This document shows, piece after piece, positions 60,567-64,000 of a stretch of DNA of 64,000 nucleotides (positions are counted from its first letter, which is position 1; each line of letters opens with the position of its first letter). A program made the position numbers and the translations under genes. The notes beneath the pieces are model-generated. The model was given only the letters and a program-made list of their open reading frames with translations. It ran no database searches and had not been told where the DNA came from. The DNA comes from Pleurodeles waltl (taxonomy: Eukaryota > Chordata > Amphibia > Caudata > Salamandridae). The stretch is taken from the NCBI RefSeq assembly GCF_031143425.1, contig NC_090443.1:1057710423-1057774422 (forward strand), written 5' to 3'.

Positions 60567-60723
60567 GAGCAAAAAAGAGGAACAGAAAGGCAGAGGTCAC
60601 GAAACAAGCAGAAAGACACAGACACAATCCAAGAAACCAGCAGAAAGGCAGAAACGAATGGCACAAAACAAACAGAGAACAGGCAGAGAGGCACAAAAAG
60701 GAATGCAGCCATACGAAAACCCG
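60567..60723. repeat. Higher-order marker block, copy 4
   Basis: Same block 3,941 bases after copy 2. Confidence 0.85.
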
Positions 60724-63700
60724 AGAAACAGAGGGCGAGAAAGGAGCAGAAACAGGGCAAGCAACGAGTAGAAAACGAGCAGAAAGGCAGAAACAGAGGG
60801 GCGAGAAAGGAGCAGAAACAGGACAAGCAACGAGCAGAAAACGAGCAGAAAGGCAGAAACAGAGGGCGAGAAAGGAGCAGAAACAGGGCAAGCAACGAGC
60901 ATAAAACGAACAGAAAGGCAGAAACAGAGGGCGAGAAAGGAGCAGAAACAGGGCAAGCAATGACCATAAAAGGAGGAGAAAGGCAGAAACAGAGGGTGAG
61001 AAAGGAGCAGAAACAGGGCAAGCAACGAGCATAAAACGAACAGAAAGGCAGAAACAGAGTGCGAGAAAGGTGCAGAAACAGGGCAAGCATCGAGCATAAA
61101 ACGAACAGAAAGGCAGAAACAGAGGGCGAGAAAGGAGCAGAAACAGGGCAAGCAACGAGCATAAAACGAGCAGAAAGGCAGAAACAGAGGGCGAGAAAGG
61201 AGCAGAAACAGGGCAAGCAACGAGCATAAAACGAACAGAAAGGCAGAAACAGAGTGCGAGAAAGGAGCAGAAACAGGGCAAGCATCGAGCATAAAACGAA
61301 CAGAAAGGCAGAAACAGAGGGCGAGAAAGGAGCAGAAACAGGGCAAGCAACGAGCATAAAACGAGCAGAAAGGCAGAAACAGAGGGCGAGAAAGGAGCAG
61401 AAACAGGGCAAGCAACGAGCATAAAAGGAGCAGAAAGGCAGAAACAGAGGGCGAGAAAGGAGCAGAAACAGGGCAAGCAACGAGCATAAAACGAACAGAA
61501 TGGCAGAAACAGAGGGCGAGAAAGGAGCAGAAACAGGGCAAGCAACGAGCAGAAAACGAACAGAAAGGCAGAAACAGAGGGCGAGAAAGGACCAGAAACA
61601 GGGCAAGCAACGAGCAGAAAACGAGCAGAAAGGCAGAAACAGAGGGCGAGAAAGCAGCAGTAACAGGGCAAGCAACGACCAGAAAATGAGCAGAAAGGCA
61701 GAAACAGAGGGCGAGAAAGGAGCAGAAACAAGGCAAGCAACGAGCATAAAACGAACAGAAAGGCAGAAACAGAGGGCGAGAAAGGACCAGAAACAGGGCA
61801 AGCAACGAGCAGAAAACTAGCAGAAAGGCAGAAACAGAGGGCGAGAAAGCAGCAGTAACAGGGCAAGCAACGACCAGAAAATGAGCAGAAAGGCAGAAAC
61901 AGAGGGCGAGAAAGGAGCAGAAACAGGGCAAGCAACGAGCATAAAACGAACAGAAAGGCAGAAACAGAGTGCGAGAAAGGAGCAGAAACAGGGCAAGCAT
62001 CGACCATAAAACGAACAGAAAGGCAGAAACAGAGGGCGAGAAAGGAGCAGAAACAGGGCAAGCAACGAGCATAAAACGAGCAGAAAGGCAGAAACAGAGG
62101 GCGAGAAAGGAGCAGAAACAGGGCAAGCAACAAGCATAAAAGGAGCAGAAAGGCAGAAACAGAGGGCGAGAAAGGAGCAGAAACAGGGCAAGCAACGAGC
62201 ATAAAATGAACAGAATGGCAGAAACAGAGGGCGAGAAAGGAGCAGAAACAGGGCAAGCAACGAGCATAAAACGAACAGAAAGGCAGAAACAGAGGGCGAG
62301 AAAGGACCAGAAACAGGGCAAGCAACGAGCAGAAAACGAGCAGAAAGGCAGAAACAGAGGGCGAGAAAGCAGCAGTAACAGGGCAAGCAACGACCAGAAA
62401 ATGAGCAGAAAGGCAGAAACAGAGGGCGAGAAAGGAGCAGAAACAGGTCAAGCAACGAGCAGAAAATTAACAGAAAGGCAGAAACAGAGGGCGAGAAAGG
62501 AGCAGAAACAAGGCAAGCAACGAGCATAAAACGAACAGAAAGGCAGAAACAGAGGGCGAGAAAGGACCAGAAACAGGGCAAGCAACGAGCAGAAAACGAG
62601 CAGAAAGGCAGAAACAGAGGGCGAGAAAGCAGCAGTAACAGGGCAAGCAACGACCAGAAAATGAGCAGAAAGGCAGAAACAGAGGGCGAGAAAGGAGCAG
62701 AAACAGGGCAAGCAACAAGCAGAAAATTAACAGAAAGGCAGAAACAGAGGGCGAGAAAGGAGCAGAAACAGGGCAAGCAACGAGCATAAAAGGAGCAGAA
62801 AGGCAGACACAGAGGGTGAGAAAGGTGCAGAAACAGGGCAAGCATCGAGCATAAAACGAACAGAAAGGCAGAAATAGAGGGCGAGAAAGGTGCAGAAACA
62901 GGGCAAGCATCGAGCATAAAAGCAGAAACAGAGGGCGAGAAAGGAGCAGAAACAGGGCAAGCATCGAGCATAAAACGAGCAGAAAGGCAGAAACAGAGGG
63001 CGAGAAAGGAGCAGAAACAGGGCAAGCATCGAGCATAAAACGAGCAGAAAGGCAGAAACAGAGGGCGAGAAAGGAGCAGAAACATGGCAAGCAACGAGCA
63101 GAAAACCAGCAGAAAGGCAGAAACAGAGGGCGAGAAAGGAGCAGAAACATGGCAAGCAATGAGCAGAAAACCAGCAGAAAGGCAGAAACAGAGGGCGAGA
63201 AATGAGCAGAAACAGGGCAAGCAACGAGCAGAAAACGAGCAGAAAGGCAGAAACAGAGGGCGAGAAATGAGCAGAAACAGGGCAAGCAACGAGCAGAAAA
63301 CGAGCAGAAAGGCAGAAACAGAGGGCGAGAAAGGAGCAGAAACAGGGCAAGCAATGAGCATAAAACGAGCAGAAAGGCAGAAAGAGAGGGCGAGAAAGGA
63401 GCAGAAACGGCAAGCAACGAGCAGAAAATGAACAGAAAGGCAGAAACAGAGGGCGAGAAAGGAGCAGAAACAGGGCAAGCAACGAGCATAAAAGGAGCAG
63501 AAAGGCAGAAACAGAGGGCGAGAAAGGAGTAGAAACAGGGTAAGCAACGAGCAGAAAAGGAGCAGAAAGGCAGAAACAGAGGGCGAGAAAGGAGCAGAAA
63601 GAGGGCAAGCAATGAGCATAAAACGAGCAGAAAGGCAGAAAGAGAGGGCGAGAAAGGAGCAGAAACAGGGCAAGCAACGAGCAGAAAATCAACAGAAAGG

Positions 63701-64000
63701 CAGAAACAGAGGGCGAGAAAGGAGCAGAAAGAGGGCAAGCAATGAGCATAAAACGAGCAGAAAGGCAGAAACAGAGGGCGAGAAAGGAGCAGAAACATGG
63801 CAAGCAACGAGCAGAAAACCAGCAGAAAGGCAGAAACAGAGGGCGAGAAAGGAGCAGAAACATGCAAGCAACGAGCAGAAAACCAGCAAAAAGGCAGAAA
63901 CAGAGGACGAGAAATGAGCAGAAACAGGGCAAGCAACGAGCATAAAACGAGCAGAAAGGCAGAAACAGAGGGCGAGAAATGAGCAGAAACAGGGCAAGCA

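Larger units (their letters stand above)
46881..64000. repeat. 65-bp purine-rich satellite (about 260 units), continuing past the window
   Basis: Unit spacing measured as 65 (GGGCAAGC at 47075 and 47140). Each unit is two related halves, one with GCAGAAACAGGGCAAGCAACGA and one with GGCAGAAACAGAGGGCGAGA, so a ~32-bp ancestor duplicated. The plus strand is nearly all A/G/C with very little T, an extreme strand bias. The minus strand has almost no stops in any frame, so frames of up to about 2,000 codons (Leu/Phe/Cys/Ser-rich) appear in all three frames at once. These are not genes. Variants are arranged in higher-order blocks of about 3.3-4.8 kb. Confidence 0.95.

Noticed and set aside
46550..63936. 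Minus-strand open frames of about 300-2,090 codons (Leu/Phe/Cys/Ser-rich) and plus-strand Arg/Gln/Lys/Glu-rich frames
   Set aside because: They lie wholly inside the 65-bp satellite and occur in all frames at once. Since 65 is not a multiple of three, each unit is read in all three frames; they reflect a stop-poor unit, not a protein.

Overview
The window looks like non-genic, repeat-built DNA from a very large vertebrate genome. An amphibian, most likely a salamander, is my inference. It rests on ~3 kb LTRs on a Gmr1-type Ty3/gypsy element, deep nesting of LTR elements, kilobases of satellite and no recognisable host gene. The species cannot be proven from the sequence alone. A 200-base run of N (51510-51709) shows this is a scaffolded eukaryotic assembly.

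Layout. Bases 1-1199 hold nothing I recognise. Bases 1200-2330 are a 20-bp minisatellite. Bases 2630-2720 and 42018-42770 are two parts of one ~63-bp minisatellite, split by a 39.3-kb insertion. That insertion is a class I (gamma/epsilon-like) endogenous retrovirus on the minus strand (2721-42017, 4-bp duplication CCAG). It has LTRs at both ends, a decayed gag-pro-pol-env and an extra acidic reading frame between pol and env. Three things landed in it: a 603-bp hairpin-chain DNA element in RT (9306-9908, TTT duplication), a solo LTR in protease (10844-13841, CACTG duplication), and a complete Gmr1-like LTR retrotransposon in gag (copy B, plus strand, 15719-37973, CATGC duplication). A second Gmr1-like element (copy A, minus strand, 17107-28349) is nested in the 5' LTR of copy B.

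Both Gmr1-like copies have integrase upstream of reverse transcriptase, unlike ordinary Ty3/gypsy elements. Their Gag has a SAP-like N-terminus, a coiled coil, a SCAN-like capsid region and a zinc knuckle. Copy A is the less damaged (one nonsense codon and one shift in a G-run). Copy B has four nonsense codons and a shift in the same G-run.

The right third is tandem DNA: a 31-bp minisatellite (43535-45535), then a 65-bp purine-rich satellite (about 46880 to the window end) arranged in higher-order blocks of roughly 3.3-4.8 kb. The very long open frames there (up to about 2,000 codons) come from a stop-free repeat unit and are not genes.

The elements form a stratigraphy: minisatellite, then ERV, then the hairpin element, solo LTR and copy B, then copy A. 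Nothing in the window appears to encode a currently functional protein; copy A is closest.
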